64,000 bases of DNA from Marthasterias glacialis (GCA_911728455.2 OU452226.1:13719938-13783937), one strand, 5' to 3'; shown: positions 33,598 to 47,889, numbered from the stretch's first letter. The notes: generated by a model from the letters alone, not told the origin. Translations and numbers: made by a program.

Positions 33598-35507
33598 TGT
33601 CAAAGTTAGTCCATGGATGTACTATTATTTGTGATCACGAGACGACATCTAATATTGAAGGATATTTAATCAACTACCATAATGTAGACAGCGATTGATC
33701 CTTCCATGTACATTGAAATTGCTTGTTGTAATTCTTTAACACTGAGTTGAATTTATTGGTTGACCTGAATGGATTTAGTGACAACTTGCTGGTATGGATG
33801 GACAATTCTTTTAATCCAAGTAGGTTCAGTTGTGAGGACAAATTTCAAGTAACCAGTGTCAACAACTATGGTTGGACAGGCAAAACAAGCAAATATCCTG
33901 TGAATTATTACATTGTGTGGTGATTTTTTGCCGGTTTAAAACACTTTTAATGACAGTAAACAGCATGCCATAATGCACGTATTCAACAGAATCTGTTTGT
34001 TTTCAGTCGTCAGTTGAAGGATACAATAGTCTTTAATAAAAATAGCCAGTTACCAGAGCAATCTTTGGACCCAGCAATCCGGAGTTGTGTCTACCCTACT
34101 GACCTCATCCTTTTGTTGACTCCTCTGATAAATTTGTCAATACTCACACGCTCTGGGGGGAATCACAGAGAAGTAATAAGGTGGGCATAGGGTGAGTGGC
34201 AGACTCTAATAGATTGAGATTTAAATGGTTGAGAAAACACTGGCGTCTGAGCCCCTCCATTTATAACGGCTTATTTGGTTCTTCCACAAAAGGTCTAGTG
34301 ATACTGCCACATTTTTACGGAACCATGGTTGCGGAGAGAGGAATGTGTTTATTGTCAAAGTCCGAATGTGTATAATGTGATTATTTTCGAACAAAATAAT
34401 TAGATGATAAAAAAAAACCCCTAATTTTAGTGACATCCATACTAAGTTGGTACTGGAAATACCAAATCCAAGTGATGTATTTATTAGTATTTTCTGTTTC
34501 GAAATTATTTGTGTGTGTATTACTATAGGGTTTGAGTAGGTCATGAACTTCATCCATATATATGAAATATAGGACTATACCAATTTTTGTTTGAAGATAA
34601 ATATTTAAAGGATAGACCGTTAAACCATTTTACTACCGTCCGTGATTTAATTAGTGGACTGATAATGCATTTAATATAAACTGTTTACATCTCAACCGAG
34701 CTTGTTTCTATTACGAACTGTTATCGCCGATTGAACAATTAGCCAGTGATGTTTTTAATTAGAATCCGGGACTTTGTAGATTGTACACCAACGCGCATCA
34801 GGAACAGCAAACGTTGCTGTGTAGTCAGGCCACCATCTTGTGGTTCTTGTACACGGCAGATGCTGACCTACTGAATCTGACATCATGACCTGCGTGGTGC
34901 CTGTACTTTTTTTCCCCACAAACCCGCCGGAGGCTATGTGCTTTTATCAGCCAAGCATCTCACCATCTTAAATCATGCCCAACATAATTCCCCAAACCCA
35001 GAAAAACACTGACTCATGTCGTGGTGCTACGACTGAGCCGTTTTTAGACTGAGCCGTGCTCAAATGCCACGGATGAAGGGAAATCCCTGTGCTGATCCAC
35101 TCCTGGTACAATCAAACTTCCTGCAGTGGTTACAAGAACGCAGCCCGTTCAGCTATAGTCGCCTTTTTGATCTGGCTTCTTTTAATTAATCTCAAGGTAA
35201 TGTTTTTCTCGGCTGTATTTCCTTGTTCTCCCTTCACGCCCCAGACTGGCTGTCTGCTGCCTAACACCCTTTCTCGATAAGACAAATGTGTTTCTGATCC
35301 CCCTCGATTGCCTTGATCGCCTTGATCGTGCCTTGATAAAGCATCTCAAGCCACCTACCATGACATTCACCACATGGTCATCCAATGGTCCCCCTCCCTA
35401 ATGTGGCCACGACACATCCATCTTTGGCAAACACTGCGCAGTGTCATGTATAAACCTGGCTAGGTGTGGCTGCGTATATCTACTATAAGTATTCTTGATC
35501 CAAGAAG

Positions 35508-35510
<3 letters not shown>

Positions 35511-35555
<45 letters not shown>
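35511..35555 (+). repeat. (GA)n microsatellite, 22 units
   Basis: Forty-five uninterrupted bases of alternating G and A. It reads Arg-Glu on plus and Ser-Leu on minus in artefactual frames. Confidence 0.97.
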
Positions 35556-35558
<3 letters not shown>

Positions 35559-36476
35559 TGAACCAGTGTTTGAACACACAGGTAAAGAAATTACCGTATT
35601 TTACCTGCATATAAGACACGGCTTATCTCACTTGAACACAGTTCATAGAGACATTCAAGCATTTTCTGAATCCCCTGTGGCTGGGAAGTGAACGATTTAA
35701 CTGCAATGACATTATTCCAAATGTGTGTTGGTGTATACCAGCCTCGTGTTAAAGGAAAGCCAGTTGGCATTGTAAACTGAAAAATAGCTCAGCATGTTAA
35801 CAATGGCATTTGGTAAAACTACACAATTTGGTGGCAGAATTTTGTGTGTGCTTTGTTGGCTGTCGTCAAATGAGTGGTTTTGGAATCAATAAAGATATAT
35901 TGAGTTAGATCTGCAAGTCAAACTGTGGATGAGACATCTGTGACCAGTGTTTGCACTGTGGATCCAAAGTAATGCAACATCTGGGGAGGTTTCCAAGGTC
36001 TGTTGTTTTCCTGTACAGAGAGATGAGCTCTAGTCTCCTCTGTCATCTCCAGCTTCAAGATGGGCTCAGAGAAAAGGAATTTCAAGCCAGGGCGGCATTT
36101 TAAGTAGCGTGTTTCAATTAGCAAGACTTGGTTGCGTATTAACCTAAAACAGGCCGGTAAAACTACATCCAACTTTGCTCATTAGGACATGAAATACCAG
36201 CCAAAATAACGTTCAATGTAGATTGATATTGACTGGTACCCTGCTAGTTTTTGCTTTGCAAGTTAATTTATTAGGCATTAATTTTTTTTTTTCCCGCAAG
36301 CCACATTAACAAAGAAGTCACAAGTATGGCTTAAAAAAAGAAGAAGAAAAATCGTTGAATGAATTTCTTTGTTCAGTCCGCACTGTGATCTGTAGAGGAA
36401 ATGTTTTAGTATCTTGGATAAATTTAAAATGTAGCCAGAAAATAAATATATAAATAAATAAATAAATTGCATCCTG

Positions 36477-36715
36477 GAGCAAGTTCGATCAAGGACCAAT
36501 GTTTAACATGTGCACTGAAGTTGAAGTGCGAACGACTCTAGTCGAACTATTGATTTTTCTTCTAACTGGTCCTCTCTGCACTGTAATATTAAAACGGCTG
36601 TTGGTAACCAGGGATGCGACCAACCTCAATAGGCTGGTTGCGAACTGTCGACTAGACTAGTCCAACCAGAGTTAGTTGAACAATGGTTAACTAAGGTACT
36701 TGATCGAACTTCCTC
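36477..36715. mobile_element. MITE family B copy 2
   Basis: The left end GAGCAAGTTCGATCAAGGAC is identical over 20 bases to the copy at 6322. The right end TGATCGAACTTCCTC is its inverted repeat with one change. Long interior blocks such as TGAAGTGCGAACGACTCTAG and AACTGGTCCTCTCTGCACTG are shared. It is about 50 bases shorter than copy 1 because of internal deletions. It sits next to an (AAAT)n tract at 36440-36466. Confidence 0.85.
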
Positions 36716-39103
36716 TTCTATAATGTGTTTCAGTCATTATCGGTCTGTATGTTGAAATGTTCACATATGGATGCTAAAATGTTCACCTATGTGAATAACA
36801 GAATGTACATCGGCATAGTTAGGTAAAAGTGATAGTACATAGGTTAGGTAATAGTGATCGTAGATGCACATTTCTGCATTCGCTCAATGCATCCCAGACA
36901 GGAACGTCCTCACCAGTCAAATTGAGTTTGTCCTATGTGGTCATGGTTTGTTCTCAGTTACATTTTGTGTCTGCCTGTCAGTGGCTAATGGATGTACACC
37001 CATTATTCTTAGCTCTCCATTAGGATGATATGACTGTTACAAAGTGACGTTGACCACCCCTCTCTTTGTAGATAATTACATCCAATTTGACATCAACAAC
37101 TTCCATTAATAAATAGATGTATGTCTGGAAACTGGAACTCTACATGTGAATGCAGAGATTGGGAAAGGGGGGAGGCGGGTGCTCAGGCATTTATTGTCAT
37201 AGATTTCTAATTCGCATCGGTTGTGCATTGGGGATGAACCAGCAGAATAACTTGAGGGCAGTCATGTTTGTGCGCTTATATTGTTACCGTATTCAGTCTC
37301 ACTGAATCCGAAAACACGTTTGGAAACTATAAATATTTACAGCTTAAAAAAAAAACCCCACAAAAAACTGTTTAGAGCTTCAAAATTATGTTTTCTGCGG
37401 ATAGCTCGTATTTTTAGATTAAACACCTAAGCTTTAAGTCTCCTGTCTGTTCGAAGATGATGAACATAGCAAATATTCTTCTGCCTCAGGTGTTGATATT
37501 TGAGTTGGATTAATAAAATTATGCCTCACGAGATCTTTTGGAGACGTAAATGCCACATGAGTCTGAAGACCATGAAAAACTAAATATAACTTGGGTTATA
37601 TAAATGAAACGATGAGACAGTCTGAACAGTTATGCAGTTGAGTTGCAGCTCTTTTAAAGTAGATTGCTTCTAAAGTAGATTGGAACCAATTGTTTGATAT
37701 GGGGTCGTGTCTCGTCTAAATTATAGTGTGTTTGCCTGAATCTGAGCCATGTAGAAGACAGGGTATGGCAGGCCTGAGAGGGCAAGGCATATTTTGTTCT
37801 TCTTCATTTTGCAAAGGGCACTTCCAGTGGAAAATCTGAAAGTCTGTGGGAAACACGTGAAATGGGGACCAAGGCCAAGACCAGCGCAACAGAGGACATG
37901 GCTTCCGTGGCCTCCTGTGTAATTCCAGGCCTGCATAGTTTGGGCTTCTTGAAAGATGATCTCAAAGCCCAGAAATCACTTCCCTCTTATAACCCAAGGT
38001 GACCCAAGTTACACTCTGTATAAACTCAGCTATCATGTTCAAAACTCCTCCAAGAAGCTGCCTCTGCAAAAAAGCCTGCCCATTGTAATTGGAAACAACG
38101 GGTTGGATGTCACAGCCTCCCCTAAAACCTTAGAAAGAAAAAAAAGGAAAAAAGAAAAAAAGTGACTGGTAATCAGAGGCAAGAGGTTGCATCTTGATAC
38201 CCCCTTTGCCTGGTTCCCTTCCTCCAGTAGGAAGAAGTCGTAGCCCCCAGCCTCATCTCTCATGCCAGAGATTTTAATTTCAAATAAGGATCTAATGTTG
38301 GATGCCGCCTACCCTCTGTTCTATCCAGTCAAACCTCGAGCAATACCTTACTACAGAGTAAACATGGCCATGACACCTTTTTTTTCCCTGACAGCGTGCA
38401 CCGCTTGATGTGTAATCGTAATGAGAAGCTGTGTTTGAGTAAACTGCAGTATCAATGACAGGACGCTTTCCTTTAGTGGCGCCTGCAACTCTGCTGACCT
38501 GGACAAATCTATCACATTCACTGCTTTGCACTTAAAGAGAAAAAAAAGGAAAGGAAAACAAAAAGCAAAAAAAAACACGCTATCACAACACTAGTGGTTG
38601 CCGTCTATGCATAAGAGATTAGAGTACTTACATAGCACATGTATTGTGTGCAGAGAGATCAATTTGGCAACTGTGAAAAGCTGTGCAAAAGTTTCTTTGA
38701 AAAATATCTTTTCCAAACCATTTGAATCTGAGTTAATCTGAAAATCTTACTGAGTATGAGATCCACGTTGTGAAAGTCTTGCGCGGAAATATTTGACTCT
38801 ACACCGACTCCATGGCTTTTCAATAAGTAGATTTTTTTTCTTATATGTTACATGAGTATAGTTCTTGTTAGGAACCTTAACAGGAGGTATTGTTGTCGAG
38901 CCAGCTAAGAAATACATAAAAATTGAACAATCAACATTGCCTTCCTCTAAAAACCCCATGTCTTAAATTTCAAGATGCACTGAATGCTGAAAAGTGGTTT
39001 AACCTCGCTAGTATTGGACGTGACTGTGCTGTATTCTAAATGAAGGCACTGCTGGGAGGCTACAGTACATGAATTCCTGAAGAAACACGCCTGAAAAAAA
39101 AAT

Positions 39104-39117
39104 CCCCCCCCCCCCCC
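39104..39117 (+). repeat. Poly(C) tract of 14
   Basis: Uninterrupted C run following a short A run. Confidence 0.95.
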
Positions 39118-39265
39118 TCTCTCCATCCCAAGTAATAAGAAACCTTGTTCATCATTTATTGGCTTGTCCGGCCCCGTACTTTTCAAACAAACTGACTAGA
39201 TCCGGACAGCGTGCCAATAAAAATGGAACGGGGCTTTTACACACAAATCTATTAATCTCTTAAAG

Positions 39266-39672
39266 TCGGGTCTGTTGGAAGGCTTCCCTGGGATCTACAT
39301 GCTCCTGGTCAGGTGTGCATGTTTCATCAAGTATTGGGTAGTCCTATTTCATCATTCAGACTCACAGTCATAAAATATTGACTGCGTGTGCTCCTCTCCC
39401 CCCCCCCCCCCCCTGACTAGCTCAATAAAAAAAAAATACAGTAAATTTCTTTGTGGAAATACTACCGGTAAATTTCTTGTAGAATTCGTCTCGGTTCGAA
39501 GGCTTCCATAGGATTTAGATGTTCTTGTTCAGGTGTACTTAATTTCATCATTCAGGCTCACAGTTATAAAATATTGACTGTGTGTGTTTTTCCTCCCCCC
39601 CCCCCCCCCCCCCCCCATGACTAGCTCAATAAAAAAAATACAGTCAAATTTCTTGTAGAAATACTGTATCCT
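39266..39672 (+). repeat. Tandem duplication, two ~200-bp units each containing poly(C)
   Basis: Unit 1 (39266-39488) and unit 2 (39489-39672) share GAAGGCTTCC, TTTCATCATTCAG, CTCACAGT, TAAAATATTGACTG and CTGACTAGCTCAATAAAAAA, in the same order. Each has a C-run at the same place: 16 C at 39398-39413 and 22 C at 39595-39616. The C-run was therefore present before duplication and has since changed length. Confidence 0.88.
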
Positions 39673-39800
39673 TTTTTCTTTCTCATGGGAAAAAGTCTTT
39701 GGATGCAGTTAAAAGCGTATTTATAAGGAATTTCTGTTAAGAAGTAACTTGGTAAGGTTCTTATCTTTTTTTTTTTAAATAAAATTATTATTTGATTGGA

Positions 39801-40135
39801 AATAATTCTCTTGGGAAGCCCACAAAAATAGGCCCTTTGCTCATGATGTGGCGTCAACGGTGGAACAAGAAGCAAAAACCCCAAAACGTTTCAAACTTCA
39901 AGAGCATTTCTTAATGATTCTCGTTCCACCAGTGACGTCATGTACTAGATCCTGAGCCGCCAGGCTTGTATTCTGTGGGTGTTCTCAGAGAGCATTACTT
40001 TAAATGAAAATAAATTGGAAAAAAAGAAAAGAAAACGGGGGAACCATAAACATAATTTCAGCTGATTTGTTGTTTATGAATAACCAATTTTTAACGTGGC
40101 ATATGGACAAGGTAGCATGGCACATATCCTTTAAT
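39801..40135 (+). mobile_element. Long-hairpin element F copy 1
   Basis: 39801-39869 and 39916-39998 are inverted repeats of about 70 bases (left GGAAGCCCACAAAAATAG.., CGTCAACGGTGGAACAAGAA; right TTCTCGTTCCACCAGTGACG.., CTGTGGGTGTTCTCAGAGAG). The repeat continues past the hairpin to GGACAAGGTAGCATGGCACA. The same arrangement recurs at 49641-50004. Confidence 0.82.
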
Positions 40136-40443
40136 CTGAGGTGAATTTGATGTACGTGAGATTACTTTGTTTGTACGAGTGGAGGGTATTTCATGCGTGG
40201 AGGTATTTTAAAAGAAGTATTGGAGCTTTAAAGTGTAAAAGAGGCCAATCCAAAGAGACCATTACAGATATTACGGGCACCGAGTCTTAGCGGCCTTCTG
40301 TCAAGTGATTCTCTACAAACACCCAATGCTGGCCAGCACAGGAGTAAGGTTACAGTTTACCCAGCTAGATTATTATTGGCCAGCGTGCAATTTGTTTTAA
40401 AAGGAGTGAGGAGAAGGGGAAAGGAAAACACAAGTGGAGAAGG

Positions 40444-40487
40444 AAAAAAAAAAAAAAAAAAAAAAAAAAAGAAAGAAAGAAAGAAAG
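40444..40487 (+). repeat. Poly(A)27 followed by (GAAA)n
   Basis: Twenty-seven adenines followed by four GAAA units. It may be a retroposon tail, but no body is identifiable. Confidence 0.93.
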
Positions 40488-43400
40488 GGGGAACGAACCC
40501 CGCTGCTGTTGCAGTACGACGCTCGGATTGAGTGTTTTTATATTGGCCAGAAATTGCAAGAGATTCTTGTCACAGCTTTCTGGACTCCCACGGTTTGGGG
40601 AGGCTTCAGTCACAAGGGGGCGCTTTAAGTTGACTGCGTATCGTTGACTCGCGCCGACGACAAGTTACAGGTTAATATGCTCACAGTGTGAAATATATCG
40701 CATTACAGTGGAAACAAATTAACAAGATAGAGGCTTGTGAGCTGTTAAACTCAAAATGGGAACGCTCCAAGTAGCCCTTCTGTTTTTGCCTTTTTTCCAT
40801 TACAGTAGTATTCATTTTCCCTTTGGAGGAATAAAGCAAGGTTTCATCAAAATTGGTTATTATAACAAAAGTATGTGGCTATAAAACAACTTGTTCAGTG
40901 TTTTGGATGTAACAGACACTGACATGCTGAGACACATGTAAATTGATTGCATCCAGTTGCAGAACACTGTTACACATTTTAGTCACATGTCGGCTTATAG
41001 AGTGAAACCATTTTATTGAAACCATCGAACAGTGAAATAGAAACATAATTTTGAGAACAATGAAGATATTTCAATCAAACTTAAAAAAAAAATAAATAAA
41101 AAAAAATAACAGTGTTCTGATTCAACAGTTTGTTAACAAAACAAATATTTATTATCTTTTAAGCAGTGGCGGCAGATAAATTATATTGAACGTTTTGACT
41201 GAAAAATGTCATTTTCAAACTTAACACAATCCTAAGAAATATTTACGTGTATATATATCCATATGAATCATATAATTGGGAAAATGAAAGCATTAAATTA
41301 ATGACTATGGATTGCAGAGTATATAAGCCCTGCGAGCTTCGAAGCTCAACCCAGAATGTTCACAAACAAAACATCTGTGACCACGCTGGTAGGACTTTGG
41401 AAGTGCAACGACATGTTTGAATTTAGGGAGAGATTTGTATTTGTCGAATTGTTTGTCATCTGTCATCACTTTGGAGATAAATAATTGAATTTCTTGTGCT
41501 GTATATTTTAAGATGGATCCTTAACACCATGACTGATTGATTAATGTATTTTCCTTTTGCTGGGAATGATATATGTCACTCCAAACGCATTACGCCGATA
41601 AATACCAGCGAAACACAATTTGTTTATGCCGCCCAACGAAGTAGTTCTGTGAATTTGCGGGAAGTCGATCATTAACTTAAGTGTGGTGAGAAGTTGCTAA
41701 AAGGGGAACCTGAGAAACGGCCAAAACAAAACAAAAATACCCGGGGTGAAAATTCAGCCATTTTTGTAGGGGCCGAATAAATGTGCAATTTTGTGCTTAT
41801 TTTGCTCACTGTGCATTAGATTTATGGAACGAAAAACAAACAAACAAAAAACCAATACAGTTTGATAACCTTTTTTTCTTTCACGGATTGATGAAATGTA
41901 TATATATAAAATGTTGATGTGGTACCAAGAAGGCTCGTGATATTTCCCATGAGGCCTAGTCATATTTCTGTTGTCATGTTTTATTCTCTTATCCAAACAC
42001 TGGTAAACGGCGTCATATCCCAATCTTATAATTAAATCAGCAAGCGCAGAAATCTCATCGGCTACGAAAATATGCATAAATTAAGTCCCAAAACAGGATT
42101 AGATATCACGAAGACCGCCAAAAGAAAATATCCAGACTTACCCAATGTTGTTTTTATCTCGGGTTGAATATTGCTGTGGGTGGAAAGTTTGGGAGTGTCT
42201 TTACTTCGTTCCCGTCTTGAGCAATCCGTTTGTTACCCGGGTATGGGTGCCTAATGTGTTTACTCACTAAATGTCTGCGAGGGTGGTATTGCGATAAACC
42301 CGGACCACCCTGAGCGTACCTTCTGTGCATTTACAGAGGACCTTTTTCAGATTTAAGAGCCCAGAATGGTTTCCCTGAATGTATCTCAAATTCAACGGTG
42401 CGTGTGGATAAACGGTAGCGGAAAATTAGTGTCGGGGGAATGACTGTTTTTCCTGTGTCAGAACCCCTGGATTGAGTTGTATGATGTTTGTTTTGCAGCG
42501 CAAAATGTCAAGTGCATGTAACTAAAGTGATCGGTTATGTCCGAAATTGTTTGGCAGATCTCACGTTCTGGTCTTTGCAGCCGGCTTGCACATCTGTACT
42601 GTCAACACGCCCACAGTCAAATGAGCAGCTCTTTCCCTATACCACCACGCTGTGCTGCATATTGCCGTAACGAGATCAGGTCTATGTACCATTTAAAACA
42701 TTCAATGGATTCATAGATAATGCTGGTCATGGAAGGAGCCAGACTATGAAAACACTAAAAAAAAAGGAGGAAAAAAAAAAAGAAAAAAAAAAAGATGAAT
42801 TATGCATTGTTATAATCCACAAATATAACTAACTGCAAATGTGTGCTGTTTGGAGAAAAAACATTCCCATGAAAAATGTCGTTACTGGTATCTCCATTGA
42901 TGTTTTTCTACGTGATCAGATGGGCACTCGCCCCATTTAGCTACGGAATGAATTTTTGATTCTTTCTTTGATTATTTTCCAACCTTTGAAAAAAACTTGA
43001 GTTATTCACAATTTTATGATTGATTCACCATCTCATGAATGGTTCACAAGCTCGTGAATATTTTCACATGAATAACTTATAGTATCCTTATTGTTACACA
43101 TTTCAATGGAACTGCTTGGCTACTCGTATTCCTACTCAATGGCGGGGTATATCCTCTGTGGTTGTATTTTTGAAAGCAGCTTAGATGTGCGCGCGTGGCA
43201 CGGTCTACTGAGTTTAGAGATATGTGGTGATGAATGAGCTGGTAGTTTCCCTCATTGCTTAGAATGACGACAAGTGCTTGACTGTCAGTCATATCCTAAT
43301 GGTGTTCTGGTTCATTGCTTCGACATCTGTCATTTGACTGAACACCAAGATAATGGATGGCTACACGTAGATCTCGCGTGCCAGTCTATATTTAAGACTT

Positions 43401-43560
43401 ACACCAGCATTCAGTGGGTCAATGTTATCGGTTTAGAGCTATTTTTGATTTGTATGTTGCCCTTTGTTGGTGTCAGCTTGCTCTCTGCCGCTCATCTACT
43501 TTCATTATGAGTTTTCGAGCTTGATACTTTTCAATACTGAAGACGCAGACCACTCTGGGT

Positions 43561-43591
43561 GGGGGGGGGGGTGTGGTGTGGGGGGGGGGGG
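43561..43591 (+). repeat. Two long G-runs (11 and 12)
   Basis: G-runs at 43561-43571 and 43580-43591 separated by TGTGGTGT. They lie inside a Gly-rich open frame, which is not considered a gene. Confidence 0.93.
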
Positions 43592-45434
43592 CAGGGCAGC
43601 AGTGCTGCCAATCCCTCAGTCAAGTCCCCTGTACCAATTGGCATTATACAAAAAGAGACGAGACTATCTACCCCTCCAACCTTTTATTTTTTCATTAAGG
43701 AAAGAAATCAAAAGTAGAGGGGGGGCACTCGCTATGTCTCGCACGAAACTCCCGCCGACCCACCATGGGCACAAATCCCTGTGGGTCAATTGCATACGAA
43801 TGTCCGCTTGGAAAATGTTTGCTGTGTAAACTGATGAGTGACCAGTGTAATATGATTGGTCAGCACTATTTTCTCAATGGTAAAAAAAAAGCTGGGTGTC
43901 GGGCTGTGTCATATGTTTTTGCTAAGTTCCTTCATACAACTGTACGGGTAACAATCATATCTGAATGAGATCTGAGCCAAGGGCTTGAGGAACAAAAATC
44001 AAAACAAAAACATACCTGCTCATTCAAATTTATTACAATCTTTTGTATCAGCTATCATAAGCCATTGTCACTCTAGTGACACTACCAGCACATTATTAAG
44101 TAAACAAACATGACATCATAAAAAAGGGTCGAAAACACAACATAGCTCTTGGTATGGTACCTGTCTCCCAGCAACCAAACCTGACCATATTAATGCCTCT
44201 CACTAATGAGACGCCAGCCTGATGACAATTCTAATATAATAAAAGTGAAATGTACTTTGAAATGTACATTTGCGTAGTAACTATTTAGCACACAAATTGT
44301 CTCCTATAGCAATCCTATGAATCTGTGAATGTCTAAATGCTTGAAAAAATTCTCCCTACTGGAATGTATTGTTACTTTTTTTTTGCTATTCCTCTTCTGA
44401 GTGAAAAGCTAAACGAGTGGGAAGTTATTTGTAGAGTTGAAAATGTAACCCCACAGGGTCGTCCAATTATACGTAAGCTTCAAGGTAGATACGTACAACC
44501 CCCAGCATATCTGGACTATTGGCATCTTGCCTGTCAAGACAAGGCTTTTTGGTACTGCAGAGATGTTTTTATTTTGAATGTTTACTCTCTTTTTTTTTGG
44601 GGGGGGGGGGGAATGCCCTGCACATCCCTTTAAGTATTAAAGGAAGCTAACTTCGCAGGGCAAAAAAAAATCACTCTTCGCAGACTTGGATTAGGGAGCT
44701 TATGGAGCTAAGGGTTGCTCCAAATGCCAGCGACTCTACCACATTGAAAATAATGGACAAGTCTGTGGCACTTGTGCTGCTGCAACCCTCTGAGGCCAAG
44801 GCACTTACGGCAGCCTGATGTTTATTGTGCTTTAATTTTCACTGCTTTCAGTTTATTTTGTAAAGTGTTCACTTTAGGCTGACAGCCTAGAGCTGATGGT
44901 GACAGTTTTCGTTTCGGTTAGGGGGCATCTTTAATTGTATAATAATACAGATTATAAAAGTAAGCGTGTTACGTTTTGCATACAAATGTCAAAGGTCAGT
45001 AACTTGTTATGATAGGACCATTTAACTTGAGTTTTAACTCACGCAGTGTGCCTTGCTGCAGTCTTATTGTGTGTGTGGAAAAGTAGGAAATCTTGTACAA
45101 AATGTCAGAGCCCTTATTTAGTGTGTTTTAGAATTCAAGACAAAGAAAGACATCTGGTATTTTTCTTTATGATGGCCCGACCCCCCCTGAACAGAGTTTG
45201 GTTTCTTCAACTGGTAACAGGTGCAGCGGGGGTGTGATGTCATCCCAGGATTCTCTGATGTTCCCCCCAGCTGTTAGGCAAACCCAGAAGGAGAAAACCT
45301 TAGGCGGGACCCCGTTCAGCAGCCGGTTTTGTGATTCTATCATTTCCAAGCAGGAAATATTTCATTGAGTTGCTTTTCCGCTTACTGTGTAGAAGGTGCT
45401 ATAGAATAGCATAAAACCATCTGCTGGAATTCTT

Positions 45435-45448
45435 GGGGGGGGGGGGGG
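45435..45448 (+). repeat. Poly(G) tract of 14
   Basis: Uninterrupted G run followed by AGGATGGGGAGGTGG, so it is also quadruplex-capable. Confidence 0.95.
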
Positions 45449-47120
45449 AGGATGGGGAGGTGGAGTAAGTCCAGGCATTTACGGTCTGGCACTGAGGGCT
45501 TTCAGCTACTAGTGCAGTCTTGCCAAAGAGCTTTGTGAGGGATTCTTGTCAGACTTCATCCTTGTGCAACTCACGTATGATTTTTAGAGGATTGAAGCAT
45601 TACTATGTGATGGCTTTGAAAATGATTTTGGACACTCGGAACGTTTGCACTGTGCTGCGTGCATGATCAGTGCAGAGTGTGGCATAGCTTGTCTGCCGGC
45701 AGTATTTGATGGCATTTATAGGGCTCTCTCTTGCTACACTGGCCTAGTTTTTTTTTTTTGTGAGTCTGAATAATGAGAGAATTGAGGTTTTGGCTTTCCT
45801 AGTGCGATGTGTTTGAAGATGCTTGTTGCTGCGGGTGTTATTCAGATGAAGAGAAGGACGGTTTGCTCAAATAATCTTCACCCAGGGCCAAGGGAGTGAT
45901 GTGATGCCTTTCTATTCTCTTACATGTCAGAAAATCAAGTGTTGAGTGTGCTCGCAACCCAATTTCAGCTTGCCCTACTTCTTGCATTCCTCACCAAAAT
46001 TCAATATTTCCCCAGTCGTTCTTTTTTTTCCTCTCCTACAACTTAAAGGTGTGTTGATGTGCAATCGTGTCATCTTTGAATATGAATACACCACACATTA
46101 GATGCACATGTGCTCCTTCAACTGGGCACCGACACCGCACACTATAGAATACTTCAGTTACACTGAATATAAAACCCAGGCTTAAAATTCATGGCACACA
46201 ATGCGTTTTTTTGCACCGGGTTACGTTGGATTTATGTTGACAACGACAGCTGCATACCACTTGGCATATCATGGTTACCGTGGAAGTTTCTGTCTGAGCT
46301 AACAACGCTATTAAAATAGTTTTCCGACAATGTCACACACACACTGCATCGGTCGCAACAACGCAAACGAAATTCGGCCCAGTTTTTGATGACGATTGAA
46401 TTTGGATTACTGGTAAACAGTTCTGCTGTACGCTTTCTAGCGACCTTTTATAGTGGGAACATTAAATCAAAGCCTCTGGGTTGTGGTCCACATGAGCTTG
46501 TTTCCATGGTTACTCAAGCTGCATTAACCACGGATACCCGAAATCTGCTTGTCGGGGAAAACTGTTTGTGACTTGATAAGTGGAAATTTGTTTTGGCATC
46601 TGGCTGGGGTCTATACCCGCTCTACTCATTCAGCAATGCAGCGCCTTGTGGGATGAAGTCCTGCCAATATTACATTGTTCATCCACATTCACATGGCTCT
46701 ATGAACATTGCTCTGCCAATAATTGTGAATAAGAGTAATTTTAGGTAAGAGTATTCCATTAAAGGATTCAAATTTAACAGGGAAAAGTACTGCAAGTTGT
46801 CAGGCTGTTTATGCCAGTACTCCTCCAGCAAAAAAAAAAATCAGTCCACAATATTGTCAAGGCCAAGGAAATAAAGTGTGAACAAGCAGTAAGCTTGGTA
46901 TAATATTCGACAAACAATTTTTGTGTCTTTTTTTGTTGTTGTTGTTGTTGTTGGTTCTCTTGAAAACGTGACTCCACAAATTGATGAAGATATTTTTCCA
47001 GGTTGTTTTATGGTGTGTTCATTGAAAACAGGGCGATGGGTACTGATATAGCTTTAAAAAAACAGAAGTGGGGAAAAACAGAGAAGAAGTAATAAACCAC
47101 AAGAGAGACTGCCAACATAA

Positions 47121-47200
47121 GGGCCAGATAGCTCAGTTGGTAGAGTGCTGGCACGTAAATCCCAGATTCAAATCCTGTTCTGGTCAATTTTTGTTTGTTC
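47121..47200 (+). pseudogene. tRNA-like sequence, probably the head of a tRNA-derived SINE
   Basis: The A-box region TAGCTCAGTTGGTAGAG (47129-47145) is intact. A seven-pair acceptor stem forms between GGCCAGA (47122-47128) and TCTGGTC. The anticodon arm does not fold properly, the variable loop is missing and the B box is degraded to GATTCAAATCC, so it is not a working tRNA. The following CAATTTTTGTTTGTTC is typical of a SINE body. Confidence 0.7.
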
Positions 47201-47889
47201 ACTTCCAAAAGAAAAATTTCGAAAACCTGGCGTAGATCCCTTTAAGTTAGACTATGGTAGAAGTTCCCTTACCCACTGTCTTCGCTTGTAGTTGATCTGG
47301 GGTTCACCTGACAGTTCCCTGACAATCTTTCAAGATAAATTGTTGGCGCTACTTTCTGGTGCGTTGAGAGTGGAAAGTCATGGCTTCTTTTCTTTTGATG
47401 GTGGGGGTAAACACCCCGATATCACTTCATATTCGGAAATATCCAAAGAATGGCGATCACACAGTGACGAGAGAAACACTCCTTCATAATACTCTCATGA
47501 TCAACTTCATTGTTTGTTAGACTGCTTGGAGGTTGCTGAGAGGTTTAGAATGTTGGCTGGAGGGACAGGACTTGTCTAATTAAAGAATAGTTTGCTGGGA
47601 TAACACGTGGAGACTGTAATCAAGATGCTTTCAAAAGGGAGTGAGTGTGTAATGGTTTGTTGATGATGTGTGTGGGGAATTTTTGGTGTTCTCGGTGAGT
47701 GATTTATTGTTTTTTTTTTAATTCACGCTGACCGCCAACACATTTATGAGATGCTACTGGGGTACGATGCAAAAAAAGACAAAAAGGGAAAAGACAAAGT
47801 GAATATTTAGTTTTATGAATATTTTAAGAGAAGCAAAGCCAACAATTGGTAATTTCATGACTTTCACTCTTTCCTGTACAACATTATAG

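Noticed and set aside
47121-47192. Functional tRNA gene
   Set aside because: The acceptor and D arms are good, but the anticodon arm is mispaired, the variable loop is missing and the B box is degraded; the downstream sequence is SINE-like.
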